NCBI GenBank assembly: GCA_017961965.1
Contig: JAGCWG010000248.1
Location: 1 to 6,905 of the forward strand
Reading direction: 5' to 3'
Length of the DNA stretch: 6,905 nucleotides
DNA from: Bacteroidaceae bacterium
GTDB taxonomy: Bacteria > Bacteroidota > Bacteroidia > Bacteroidales > Bacteroidaceae
The position numbers and the translations under genes are program-made. Shown in pieces: positions 1 to 4,856 of the stretch (its first letter is position 1; each line of letters starts with the position of its first letter). The notes beneath the pieces are model-generated. The model was not told the origin of the DNA. It searched no databases and worked only from the letters and a program-made list of their open reading frames with translations.

Positions 1-2
1 GT

Positions 3-239
3 AACACAAATGTTAAACAGCGACCATCAAGAAGTGGTCAGGACAACCCGATGTGGGGCCGTTCCCAAAGTGCTGAGACTCGCAGGAAGCAAAGCGAGGC
101 AATGAAGAAAAGACATCAGCAGTATCGTCAATGGAAAGATAGTCAAACACACCTAACAATGGATGAGTTCTTAAGTTCACAGCCATTGAAAGAGTTCATC
201 AGTTCAATAATAAGAGAAGAAATTACCAAGTTGTTATGA
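3..239 (+). CDS. Small protein with NUMOD3-like motif, 5' end cut by window edge
   Basis: The frame is open from base 3 to the TGA at 237-239, giving 78 visible residues. The first in-frame ATG is at 51, but the recognisable motif starts before it: SGQDNPMWGRSQSAETRR followed by KQSEAMKKR. This resembles the NUMOD3 helix motif (N-P-M-[YW]-G-[KR]-x-H/Q-S-x-E-T-[KR]), a DNA-contact module found in intron-type homing endonucleases and in many phage or element proteins. The real start is therefore probably upstream of the window. The C-terminal half is charged and helical, ending in a short amphipathic helix (about LKEFISSIIREEI). No nuclease domain (GIY-YIG or HNH) is visible, although one could lie upstream. 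The stop overlaps the next start (ATGA), so the two genes are likely translationally coupled. The motif call is by eye; the function is unknown, DNA binding being an inference from the motif. Confidence 0.6.
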   Translation, partial: NTNVKQRPSRSGQDNPMWGRSQSAETRRKQSEAMKKRHQQYRQWKDSQTHLTMDEFLSSQPLKEFISSIIREEITKLL

Positions 240-436
240 AACCATCAAAAGGAATAATAAGACAAAGATATATCGATATGGTCAAGAGATACGAGAACAC
301 AAAAGACTTAGCCAAAAAGATACAGAAGAAATACAAGTTCATTGATTGGATTATAAACGCTAAATTTTCGTTGACTGATGCGGAGCTCGAATCTCTACAG
401 CAATCTAGCTGCTATGTGGAAGATGTCAACTACTAA
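236..436 (+). CDS. Hypothetical 66-residue basic helical protein
   Basis: The ATG at 236 overlaps the TGA of the upstream gene (ATGA), the main evidence that this is a real, coupled gene. The protein is rich in Lys/Arg in its first half (about residues 2-34) and predicted mostly helical, with a WII hydrophobic patch near residue 38 and an acidic C-terminus. There is no signal peptide, membrane segment or family motif that I recognise. It is the last gene of the left-hand plus-strand operon: after its stop the next gene faces the other way. The small size and position suggest an accessory gene of the mobile element; no function is assigned. Confidence 0.5.
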   Translation: MKPSKGIIRQRYIDMVKRYENTKDLAKKIQKKYKFIDWIINAKFSLTDAELESLQQSSCYVEDVNY

Positions 437-453
437 CCCACGTAACGTAATAT

Positions 454-516
454 CACTTGTGCAGCCTCAACGTTGTACAAGTTCTTTGTATATGGGCATT
501 TAGCACTGAACAAGTG
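454..516. repeat. 7-bp inverted repeat in convergent intergenic gap
   Basis: The 437-539 gap separates a plus-strand gene end from a minus-strand gene end. CACTTGT (454-460) and ACAAGTG (510-516) are perfect inverted copies about 50 bp apart. The loop is long and neither side is followed by a clear T-run in the right place, so a terminator role for the converging genes is possible but weak. A T-run for the minus-strand gene (A-run at 521-526 on the plus strand) has no strong hairpin next to it. Confidence 0.25.
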
Positions 517-539
517 TAAGAAAAAACCGTTTGTTGTCT

Positions 540-788
540 TTATCCTCGTTCGACATGTTCAGATTTGCGAATACCACGATTACCACTTTTTGAGAGCAGC
601 ACCCCCTTACGGATGATACACTTCTTGTTTTGGTAAGGATGGTCATACGACAACTTGTAATTGCGTAGGCTTGCATAAGTGATACCAAGCTCTTCGCTCG
701 TATAGAACTCGTACATGTTGGCTATTGAGCCATAATAGTGGTGCTGACCATTGATTTCAAGGTGAATAACAGTTCGTTCCCTCTCCAT
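540..788 (-). CDS. Hypothetical 82-residue protein with aromatic YYGS segment
   Basis: This frame is preferred over the overlapping one (500-688) because it starts 19 bases from a textbook promoter with AAGGA just before the ATG (minus strand), and its composition looks like real protein. The sequence begins MERERTVIHLEINGQ and continues HHYYGSIANMYEFYTSEELG, then a TYASLRNYKLS segment and a basic CIIRKG...SKSGNRG tail. The pattern (short strands, then a helix with SLRNY and a basic end) would suit a small nucleic-acid-binding or regulatory protein. I recall similar small proteins in Bacteroidetes phages and elements, but cannot name a family. It is divergent to the serine recombinase and shares a 264-bp promoter region with it, so it may regulate that gene; this is inference only. 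Confidence 0.6.
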   Translation of the reverse strand: MERERTVIHLEINGQHHYYGSIANMYEFYTSEELGITYASLRNYKLSYDHPYQNKKCIIRKGVLLSKSGNRGIRKSEHVERG

Positions 789-806
789 AATCCTTCAATT
801 TTGGTA

Positions 807-837
807 CAAAGGTAAGCAAAATATTGCAAAATTCAAA
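807..837 (-). promoter_or_regulatory. Bacteroidetes-type promoter for the 82-residue protein
   Basis: Read on the minus strand, TTTG (834-837) lies 19 bp upstream of TACCTTTG (807-814), an exact match to the -33 TTTG / -7 TAnnTTTG consensus. Transcription would begin near 800, giving a leader of only about a dozen bases before the ATG at 788. Confidence 0.75.
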
Positions 838-885
838 TAGAAGTCATAAAAAGTTCATCCTTTTAACTGGGTTTAACGCTGGATA

Positions 886-917
886 GTTGCATATATTAAA
901 TAAATGTCGTAAATTTG
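886..917 (+). promoter_or_regulatory. Bacteroidetes-type promoter for the serine recombinase
   Basis: TAAATTTG (910-917) matches the -7 TAnnTTTG box exactly, with GTTG (886-889) 20 bp upstream as a slightly imperfect -33 box. Transcription would begin near 923, leaving a leader of about 130 bases before the recombinase ATG at 1053. Just at the start of that leader CTGTAA (920-925) can pair with TTACAG (942-947). The partial repeats TTTAACTGG and TTTAACGCTGG just upstream (862-884) are possible operator half-sites. Confidence 0.7.
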
Positions 918-1052
918 CACTGTAATCAGAAAATAACAAGTTTACAGCATGATGTACTCAAAAAACAACGTGTTATCAAAAATAGCAAATATATCTATCA
1001 ACAAGTTCAAAAAGTGATACGAAACATGTTCAACGATTTATCAAAGATTAAT

Positions 1053-1688
1053 ATGAAAACAGCAGTCATCTACAGTAGAACAAGTTCAAGCGGCTACCAA
1101 GCCCATCGTCAAGATACGACAAGACAAGTGGCAGACCTCAGAGCATACGCAGATTATGCACAGATGAACGTGGTCAAGGTGTATGAGGAAAACGTCAGCG
1201 GTGCAAGCAAACAGAAACCTATACTTGTTGAGGCTATTGACTACTGCAAGCGTGAACATGTTGACATGCTACTCGTCAGTGAGCTCAGTAGAGTGGGGCG
1301 TAATGCGTTCGAAGTGCTTGCAACAGTGAAGGATTTAGTAGATAACAAAATCAACTTGTTCATGCAGAAGGAACAGTTGACCTTGCTCGATGAAAAGGGT
1401 GAGCCGACACTTTTTGCACCTATTATGATTGCCACGCTCTCAACATGTGCACAGCTTGAACGAGACAGTATCAGTTTTCGTCTTAACTCAGGACGCAAAC
1501 AGTACGTTGAGAATGGAGGTCAGTTAGGACGTAAGAAAGGCAGTATAAAAACACGTGAACAGAAGGAAAAGGAGTACAAAGAAGTGCTTACCTACCTACG
1601 CAAAGACTACAGCATCCGTATTACTGCCAAACTCACTAATGTCAGTGTTGCAACTGTACAAAGACTGAAAACAGAGTTCGAATTGTAG
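1053..1688 (+). CDS. Serine site-specific recombinase (resolvase/invertase family)
   Basis: A 211-residue small serine recombinase, which cuts and rejoins DNA through a 5'-phosphoserine link. The N-terminal catalytic domain (about 1-145) opens MKTAVIYSRTSSSG; by alignment with the gamma-delta pattern YARVS, Arg9 and Ser11 are the active-site residues. Further family landmarks are ENVSGAS (46-52), SELSRVGR (76-83, with Arg80 and Arg83), and AQLERD (133-138, Glu136-Arg137) at the start of the long helix. A GRKKGS linker (159-164) leads to a C-terminal helix-turn-helix (about 175-208; SIRITAKLTNVSVATVQRLK), as in Hin-type enzymes. The ATG at 1053 is chosen because the domain starts there; an upstream TTG at 915 lies inside the -7 box, and the ATG at 1026 adds nine unconserved residues. 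Whether it resolves, inverts or integrates cannot be read from sequence, and no obvious pair of crossover sites was found in the window. Confidence 0.93.
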   Translation: MKTAVIYSRTSSSGYQAHRQDTTRQVADLRAYADYAQMNVVKVYEENVSGASKQKPILVEAIDYCKREHVDMLLVSELSRVGRNAFEVLATVKDLVDNKINLFMQKEQLTLLDEKGEPTLFAPIMIATLSTCAQLERDSISFRLNSGRKQYVENGGQLGRKKGSIKTREQKEKEYKEVLTYLRKDYSIRITAKLTNVSVATVQRLKTEFEL

Positions 1689-1732
1689 AGAAACAGCAAT
1701 GTTATGTAAAAATTTGTAAAATTTCTGCCCGT

Positions 1733-1767
1733 ATTGAGCGTTCTTCCAGAAAAAATGCGTATCTTTG
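1733..1767 (+). promoter_or_regulatory. Probable promoter for the structured RNA and cargo operon
   Basis: TATCTTTG (1760-1767) is an exact -7 TAnnTTTG box. The best -33 candidate is ATTG (1733-1736), with a 23-bp spacer, slightly longer than the usual 19-21. Transcription would start near 1774, at the beginning of the hairpin-rich region. It is the only convincing plus-strand promoter seen between the recombinase and the five-gene operon. Confidence 0.55.
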
Positions 1768-1773
1768 AAGCGC

Positions 1774-2028
1774 ATTCCTAAAAGGGATTGCAGACATATT
1801 GAAGAAAGCGCATTCGCTTATTCTGACCGTGTGAACTTGGACACTTCACATTCAGCCGCAAGGCTGATGCTAAATCAGAATAATAGGAAGGACGCTCTCT
1901 TGGTGTGTATTCGTTTTGCACGATATACATCCAAGTGGGGCATATTCATTTCCTTATCTGTTTAGCAAGGGAGTCCAAGCCCTACACGGAGGATGAGGCA
2001 GATGGTGGCTCCACTTTTTTCGTATGCC
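1774..2028 (+). ncRNA. Candidate structured RNA / 5' leader of cargo operon
   Basis: About 250 bases between a -7 box and the first cargo gene hold many good stems. ATTCCT (1774-1779) pairs with AGGGAT (1783-1788). AAGCG (1806-1810) pairs with CGCTT (1815-1819). TTATTCTGA (1818-1826) pairs perfectly with TCAGAATAA (1875-1883) and encloses TGTGAA/TTCACA (1830-1835/1845-1850) plus TCAGCC-GCAA-GGCTGA (1852-1867), a stem with a GNRA tetraloop; together they form a three-way junction. A 15-bp hairpin with two single-base bulges spans 1899-1935 (CTTGG...CCAAG, inner CGT/ACG). GGCATA (1939-1944) pairs with TATGCC (2023-2028) around a terminator-like stem. AAGCGCATTC occurs twice (1768-1777, 1806-1815). 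The 66-codon frame over this stretch (1765-1965) starts on a TTG inside the -7 box and is not believed. I do not recognise a known RNA family; it may be a free small RNA, or a cis-acting leader of the genes at 2082-4311. Confidence 0.6.
1967..2020 (+). terminator. Terminator-like stem with U-tract inside the leader
   Basis: AAGGGAGTC (1967-1975) pairs with GGCTCC-A-CTT (2007-2016): nine pairs including one G-U, and one bulged A, followed by T's to 2020. The loop is long (31 bases) and may fold further (CCT 1981-1983 with AGG 1990-1992). The same GGGAGTCC strand (1969-1976) can instead pair with GGAC-gc-TCTC (1890-1899) upstream, a mutually exclusive fold. It could be the 3' end of a stand-alone RNA or an attenuator in front of the cargo operon. 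Confidence 0.4.
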
Positions 2029-2081
2029 TTATCAATAACTATTAACCGCACTCACTGAGCCTAAAGTGCAGAAATGTTATT

Positions 2082-2339
2082 ATGGGCAAGAATATTTCTT
2101 TAAACGAGAAAGTTAAAAAAGAATTATTGCACGTATTTGAGAATTTGAAAGATGATTATGTTCCGAACTCTGCTGACGGTGTGCTCATTGGGTTGAAAAT
2201 AAAGGATGCGATAGAGAAAAACACTTTAACGACAGATAATCTCTTGGAACTTAAGAAATGCGAAAAATACAATAAGATTGTCAATATTTTAAGGGCGGCA
2301 AATCTCAATTTGGATTTATCAATCTTTGAAAACAAGTAG
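2082..2339 (+). CDS. Hypothetical 85-residue helical protein, first cargo gene
   Basis: The ATG at 2082 follows TTATT, the same A/T-rich start context seen before the genes at 3366 and 3790. The protein is soluble and helical: a Lys/Glu-rich start (residues 1-25), then SADGVLIGLKIKDAIEK, a leucine-rich central part and a hydrophobic end (ILRAANLNLDLSIFENK). There are no signal peptide, membrane segments or catalytic motifs. The alternation of short helices could suit a small binding or adaptor protein, but I recognise no family. It heads the plus-strand operon running to about 4311; its stop is one base before the next ATG, so co-transcription and coupling are likely. It is also the gene immediately downstream of the structured leader. 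Confidence 0.65.
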   Translation: MGKNISLNEKVKKELLHVFENLKDDYVPNSADGVLIGLKIKDAIEKNTLTTDNLLELKKCEKYNKIVNILRAANLNLDLSIFENK

Positions 2340-2340
2340 C

Positions 2341-2817
2341 ATGAAATACTTACCCAATACAAAGACATGTGTAGTCTCAGAAGTCTTTTTGGGGTTGTTC
2401 TGCCTTGTTTGTGGGTGTGCCATTTATCTGCTATTTAGAAGTAGAACCCTCAACCTATACCAATGGTGTAAAGCAATAGGGTTGTCTGATGTGATAGATA
2501 CACTTCGAGAACATGTTCAAAATTGGAGTATTTCAGAGTTCATTAAGTTCAGCCTCCCCGATGGTCTGTATAGTGCAGCTTATATTTTTATTATAGATGC
2601 CATTTGGCACGTTGGTAACCCACCCACGAAATATATCATCATATTATTTGTGCCTTTTGTGGCCATCGCTAATGAGATTTTACAATTTTTTGGTTTTGCC
2701 AAGGGAACCTTTGATATTTACGATTTGGTTTGTTATGCTCTCCCACTACTTATATACATAACGATTAAATTATTAAACAATAACACGTTCACCCAATTAA
2801 AACATATCCGCTTATGA
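2341..2817 (+). CDS. VanZ-like integral membrane protein
   Basis: A 158-residue protein with about four membrane segments: residues 13-32, 74-90, 97-117 and 128-147. The segment NEILQFFGFAKGTFDIYDLVCYALP matches in layout the VanZ-family signature (E-x-x-Q ... G-[ST]-F-D-x-x-D-x-x-x-N), here with C in place of the usual N. VanZ-like proteins sit in the cytoplasmic membrane; the founding member gives low-level teicoplanin resistance, but most have no known role. The ATG at 2341 is chosen over a TTG at 2326 that lies inside the preceding gene. It sits one base after the upstream stop, and its own stop overlaps the next start (ATGA), so it is firmly within the operon. The family call rests on the motif alone. 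Confidence 0.7.
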   Translation: MKYLPNTKTCVVSEVFLGLFCLVCGCAIYLLFRSRTLNLYQWCKAIGLSDVIDTLREHVQNWSISEFIKFSLPDGLYSAAYIFIIDAIWHVGNPPTKYIIILFVPFVAIANEILQFFGFAKGTFDIYDLVCYALPLLIYITIKLLNNNTFTQLKHIRL

Positions 2818-3332
2818 AAAAAATAATTCTCTCAATGTGTGTGATTGTCCTCTTTAGCATTGGATTTGCCGCATCAGACGAATCAAAGGACGAAACAAAA
2901 AGTTCTTCCTCACCAGTAGAGGAAAATGTAGAGAATGTAGTTCAACAAAGTGAGTCTGAACCTAAAGAAATTCCATTAATAGGTTCCAAAGATGTTAGCG
3001 AAGTAGAGAAAAAGATTGCAGGTACAATATGGACATATACGGAAGAGGAAAGTATCTATTGGACGAAACTTGAATTCGCTAATGATATGTGTAAAGTGTA
3101 TGAAGCTATGCCGCAAGACGGGAAATGGAAGTTTTCACATAGCACACCATACTATGTTACTGAGAAAAGACTTGAAGATGGCCACCGATATGTTTTTGTA
3201 TATCTTCGATATGAAAAGGACGGTAAAGAACTACCTTATCCTATGGGAATAAATATAACTGATGGCTCCTTCATTTACGGTGCAATGGGAGCAATTGGTT
3301 ACATTCGTCAATCTGACTATATTTGGGATTAA
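2814..3332 (+). CDS. Secreted 172-residue protein, unknown function
   Basis: It starts with a clear Sec signal peptide: MKK, a hydrophobic core (IILSMCVIVLFSIG) and a probable signal peptidase I site after FAA near residue 20. No lipobox Cys is present, so it should be soluble in the periplasm or exported. A Ser/Glu-rich, probably unstructured stretch (about 21-55) precedes a C-terminal domain (about 60-172) rich in Trp, Tyr and short strands (GTIWTYTEEESIYWTKLEF, then YRYVF-like strands and a Gly-rich end). The layout is reminiscent of small beta-barrel or lipocalin-like periplasmic proteins of Bacteroidetes, but this is a fold impression only. It overlaps the VanZ-like gene by ATGA. Its signal peptide closely resembles that of the gene at 3366, while the mature parts differ. 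Confidence 0.7.
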   Translation: MKKIILSMCVIVLFSIGFAASDESKDETKSSSSPVEENVENVVQQSESEPKEIPLIGSKDVSEVEKKIAGTIWTYTEEESIYWTKLEFANDMCKVYEAMPQDGKWKFSHSTPYYVTEKRLEDGHRYVFVYLRYEKDGKELPYPMGINITDGSFIYGAMGAIGYIRQSDYIWD

Positions 3333-3365
3333 TTAATAATTGTTTCACTTTAAAATTTTAGTATT

Positions 3366-3758
3366 ATGAAAAAGTGTCTATTTTCCATGGTGGTAATAGC
3401 AATCTTTGCTATTGGTTTTGCAGCTTCTGGTGATGAAGGAGGAAGCGATGAAAGATGTGGTACATACAAAATTGTTGACAAGAGCGGTTCTGTTTTTCAC
3501 CTAACACTTAAAGGAGATGAGTCAGGGACAATGACTACAGAAAGTAATTCTACTTATTATTGCAGTTGGTCTGCTGACGGATTTAGTCATTGCATAAGAA
3601 TAAACTTTTCTGATAAAAAACCCGCCATCGCTTTTCCTGGTGGTACTGAGGATAATGTCTTATGGACTAATTGCTTGAAAGATGGATATCTTTACAGAGA
3701 AGATGCTCTCGAAGCAAAAAATCCTAATTGGAGACTTAAAGCAGAAAAAATCAAGTAA
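3366..3758 (+). CDS. Secreted 130-residue Cys-containing protein, unknown function
   Basis: The signal peptide is MKKCLFSMVVIAIFAIGFAAS, with likely cleavage after FAA. The mature part starts with a Gly/Asp/Glu-rich linker and continues as an apparently all-beta domain beginning GTYKIVDKSGSVFHLTLKG. The mature chain has four cysteines (in RCGT, YYCSW, SHCIR and TNCLK), enough for two disulfides in the periplasm. There is no lipobox. The SGSVFHLTLKGDESGTMT and DGYLYREDA segments look like successive strands of a small barrel, compatible with a lipocalin-like fold, but no family is recognised. It lies 33 bases after the previous gene with no visible promoter or terminator between, so it is probably in the same transcript. 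Confidence 0.7.
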   Translation: MKKCLFSMVVIAIFAIGFAASGDEGGSDERCGTYKIVDKSGSVFHLTLKGDESGTMTTESNSTYYCSWSADGFSHCIRINFSDKKPAIAFPGGTEDNVLWTNCLKDGYLYREDALEAKNPNWRLKAEKIK

Positions 3759-3789
3759 TTAGACAGCAAGTTTTAGTAATAGACACATT

Positions 3790-4116
3790 ATGAGTAATCA
3801 AACAGTAAAGCAAACATGGTGGCCAATAATTTGCGCCATATTCTATCTGCCATTTATCGTCTTCTTCTATGTGGGGAAAAAGTGCAACGATAAAAAATGG
3901 ACAACCATTGGTGCTGTGTTTTTAGTCTTGGTTGGTGCGTTGTTCTCTATGTATGAGCAATTCCAAAATGAGACATGGTTTAAACTACTACTTGCAACAT
4001 ATTGGATATGTGGTTTAGTTCTTGCTCGCTATTCTTGGAACTCATATCGAAAAGAAGGCGCATGGTGGCCATTCTTTTGTGCCATTTTCTCTTTGGCATT
4101 TATCGTTTTCTTCTAA
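3790..4116 (+). CDS. Small membrane protein, truncated by in-frame TAA
   Basis: It encodes 108 residues ending in FIVFF. After a nine-residue head come an 82-residue unit (residues 10-91) with three membrane segments (WWPIICAIFYLPFIVFFYVG, a segment about 44-60, and WFKLLLATYWICGLVLARYSW), then the start of a second copy (WWPFFCAIFSLAFIVFF) that stops at TAA (4114-4116). The first copy has TAT (Tyr) at the equivalent codon, 3868-3870. The frame stays open after the stop for exactly the rest of the second unit. The product as read would have four membrane segments instead of about six. It is the last gene of the cargo operon, 31 bases after the preceding stop. The family is unknown; the intact first unit could still be functional. 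Confidence 0.6.
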   Translation: MSNQTVKQTWWPIICAIFYLPFIVFFYVGKKCNDKKWTTIGAVFLVLVGALFSMYEQFQNETWFKLLLATYWICGLVLARYSWNSYRKEGAWWPFFCAIFSLAFIVFF

Positions 4117-4308
4117 ATAGGAAAGAAGAGCGATAATAAGACGTGGCAGACTTTTGGCATCATTTATCTTATCGTATTTATCGCATTATTTGCTTCATTA
4201 GCACTAATTCCAAACGAATTAATCATGATACTGCTCACTGCATATTGGGTTTGTGGTTTAGTTCATTCTTGTTATTCATGGAAAACATATCTAAGAGAGT
4301 ACCAAGGA
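3817..4308 (+). repeat. Tandem duplication of an 82-codon unit
   Basis: Two head-to-tail units of 246 bases, 3817-4062 and 4063-4308, are in the same frame with no gap, and the second ends directly at a TGA. Both begin ATGGTGGCCA-like (Trp-Trp-Pro) and share WWPxxCAIFxLxFIVFF, GKKxxxKxW, LLxxYWxCGLV and YSWxxY. Nucleotide identity is clear at the unit starts but partial elsewhere, so the duplication is old enough to have diverged. Confidence 0.85.
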
Positions 4309-4311
4309 TGA
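4117..4311 (+). pseudogene. Remnant second half of duplicated membrane protein
   Basis: In the same frame as the gene at 3790, bases 4117-4308 encode the rest of the second unit: IGKKSDNKTWQTFG, a hydrophobic segment, then LLTAYWVCGLVHSCYSWKTYL and REYQG, ending at TGA (4309-4311). It matches the first copy position by position (VGKKCNDKKW/IGKKSDNKTW; LLATYWICGLV/LLTAYWVCGLV). There is no credible start inside it (one internal ATG, in the middle of a unit), so it is most simply read as the stranded end of a gene broken by a nonsense change. Its frame and hydrophobic pattern are intact, suggesting that the stop is recent, or is read through, or is a sequencing error. Confidence 0.65.
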
Positions 4312-4324
4312 AGTAATTTGCTCA

Positions 4325-4362
4325 AAAACTGAGGTGGGCCGGTAACGGCTCACCTCAGTTTT
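4325..4362. terminator. Strong bidirectional terminator
   Basis: AAAACTGAGGTGGGCC (4325-4340) pairs with GGCTCACCTCAGTTTT (4347-4362) around a GGTAAC loop: 16 pairs with one G-U. A-run and T-run flank the stem, so it works in both directions, closing the plus-strand cargo operon and the minus-strand gene at 4350-4793. The last codons and stop of that gene lie inside the stem. Confidence 0.85.
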
Positions 4363-4793
4363 GCTTCGAGTTCGGCAATTTCCTTGTCGTACTTCGCTTG
4401 TCTCTCCTCGTACTCTTTCTGTTTCTGTTGACGCTCGAGTTTGAGGCGTTCAAGGTGTTTGCGGTCGTTATCCTCGACAAGTTTAACGCACTTGTCACAG
4501 TAAGCATCCAACAAGCTACTGAAAGCTTTGATTTTCTTCTCGTCAGTCCACAGCTTGTTGTCGATGCATTCAAGACCTTCGAGGATTTCGGCATACTTCT
4601 TGTAGTATTCCATGGCCTTGACACGTTCTCCCTTCTTGCCCTCGTTAAGTTCACGCATGTAACGCTGTGCGCACTTGTAACGTACATCCACATCCTCAGT
4701 ACGGTCGAGGTGTTCAACTTGTTCCTTACTAAAGCTCTTGTACATGTTCTTCATCATTACGAGCTTGTCATCCTTAGATAATCTTTTTGACAT
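4350..4793 (-). CDS. Hypothetical 147-residue charged coiled-coil protein
   Basis: A soluble, very charged protein. Residues 1-100 are helical (MSKRLSKDDKLVMMKNMYKS..., with a YYKKYAEILEGLE stretch), with a CDKC pair at 99-102. Residues 105-147 form a likely long coiled coil rich in Lys, Glu, Arg and Gln (LERLKLERQQKQKEYEERQ and on to EIAELEAKLR). There is no signal peptide or membrane segment. The start is the ATG at 4793, in an A-rich leader without Shine-Dalgarno, about 57 bases below a promoter. Codons favour C- or G-ending forms (AAG, GAG, CTC, TTC), closer in look to guaA than to the AT-rich cargo operon opposite, which may mean high expression or a different origin. Its end is built into a bidirectional terminator. 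The opposite-strand frame at 4398-4781 is a shadow. I do not recognise the family. Confidence 0.75.
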   Translation of the reverse strand: MSKRLSKDDKLVMMKNMYKSFSKEQVEHLDRTEDVDVRYKCAQRYMRELNEGKKGERVKAMEYYKKYAEILEGLECIDNKLWTDEKKIKAFSSLLDAYCDKCVKLVEDNDRKHLERLKLERQQKQKEYEERQAKYDKEIAELEAKLR

Positions 4794-4856
4794 TTTTGTT
4801 TATAGTTTTAAGTTAATAAATAAAAGAACTCATTGTAAACAATACGTTTACATGTG

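Noticed and set aside
454..516. CACTTGT/ACAAGTG as recombinase crossover sites
   Set aside because: Seven bases is too short to stand out, no promoter lies between them, and similar ACAAGT strings recur elsewhere in the AT-rich sequence.
500..688. Minus-strand frame overlapping the 82-residue protein
   Set aside because: It lies within the other frame, has no promoter or start signal of its own, and reads like a shadow.
915..1052. 46-residue N-terminal extension of the serine recombinase from a TTG
   Set aside because: The TTG is part of the -7 box TAAATTTG, so it would not be transcribed in a usable mRNA; the conserved domain begins at the ATG at 1053.
1765..1965. 66-residue frame over the structured region
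   Set aside because: It starts on a TTG inside the -7 box and covers several paired stems; composition and context fit an RNA better than a protein.
1774..2081. Retron-like RNA
   Set aside because: The RNA has stems, but no reverse transcriptase frame exists next to it or anywhere in the window.
2326..2340. TTG start for the VanZ-like protein
   Set aside because: It lies inside the preceding gene; the ATG at 2341, one base after that gene's stop, is the natural coupled start.
4398..4781. 127-residue plus-strand hydrophobic frame
   Set aside because: It is antisense to the charged coiled-coil gene; its Leu/Val/Phe richness is the mirror of Lys/Glu/Asp codons.
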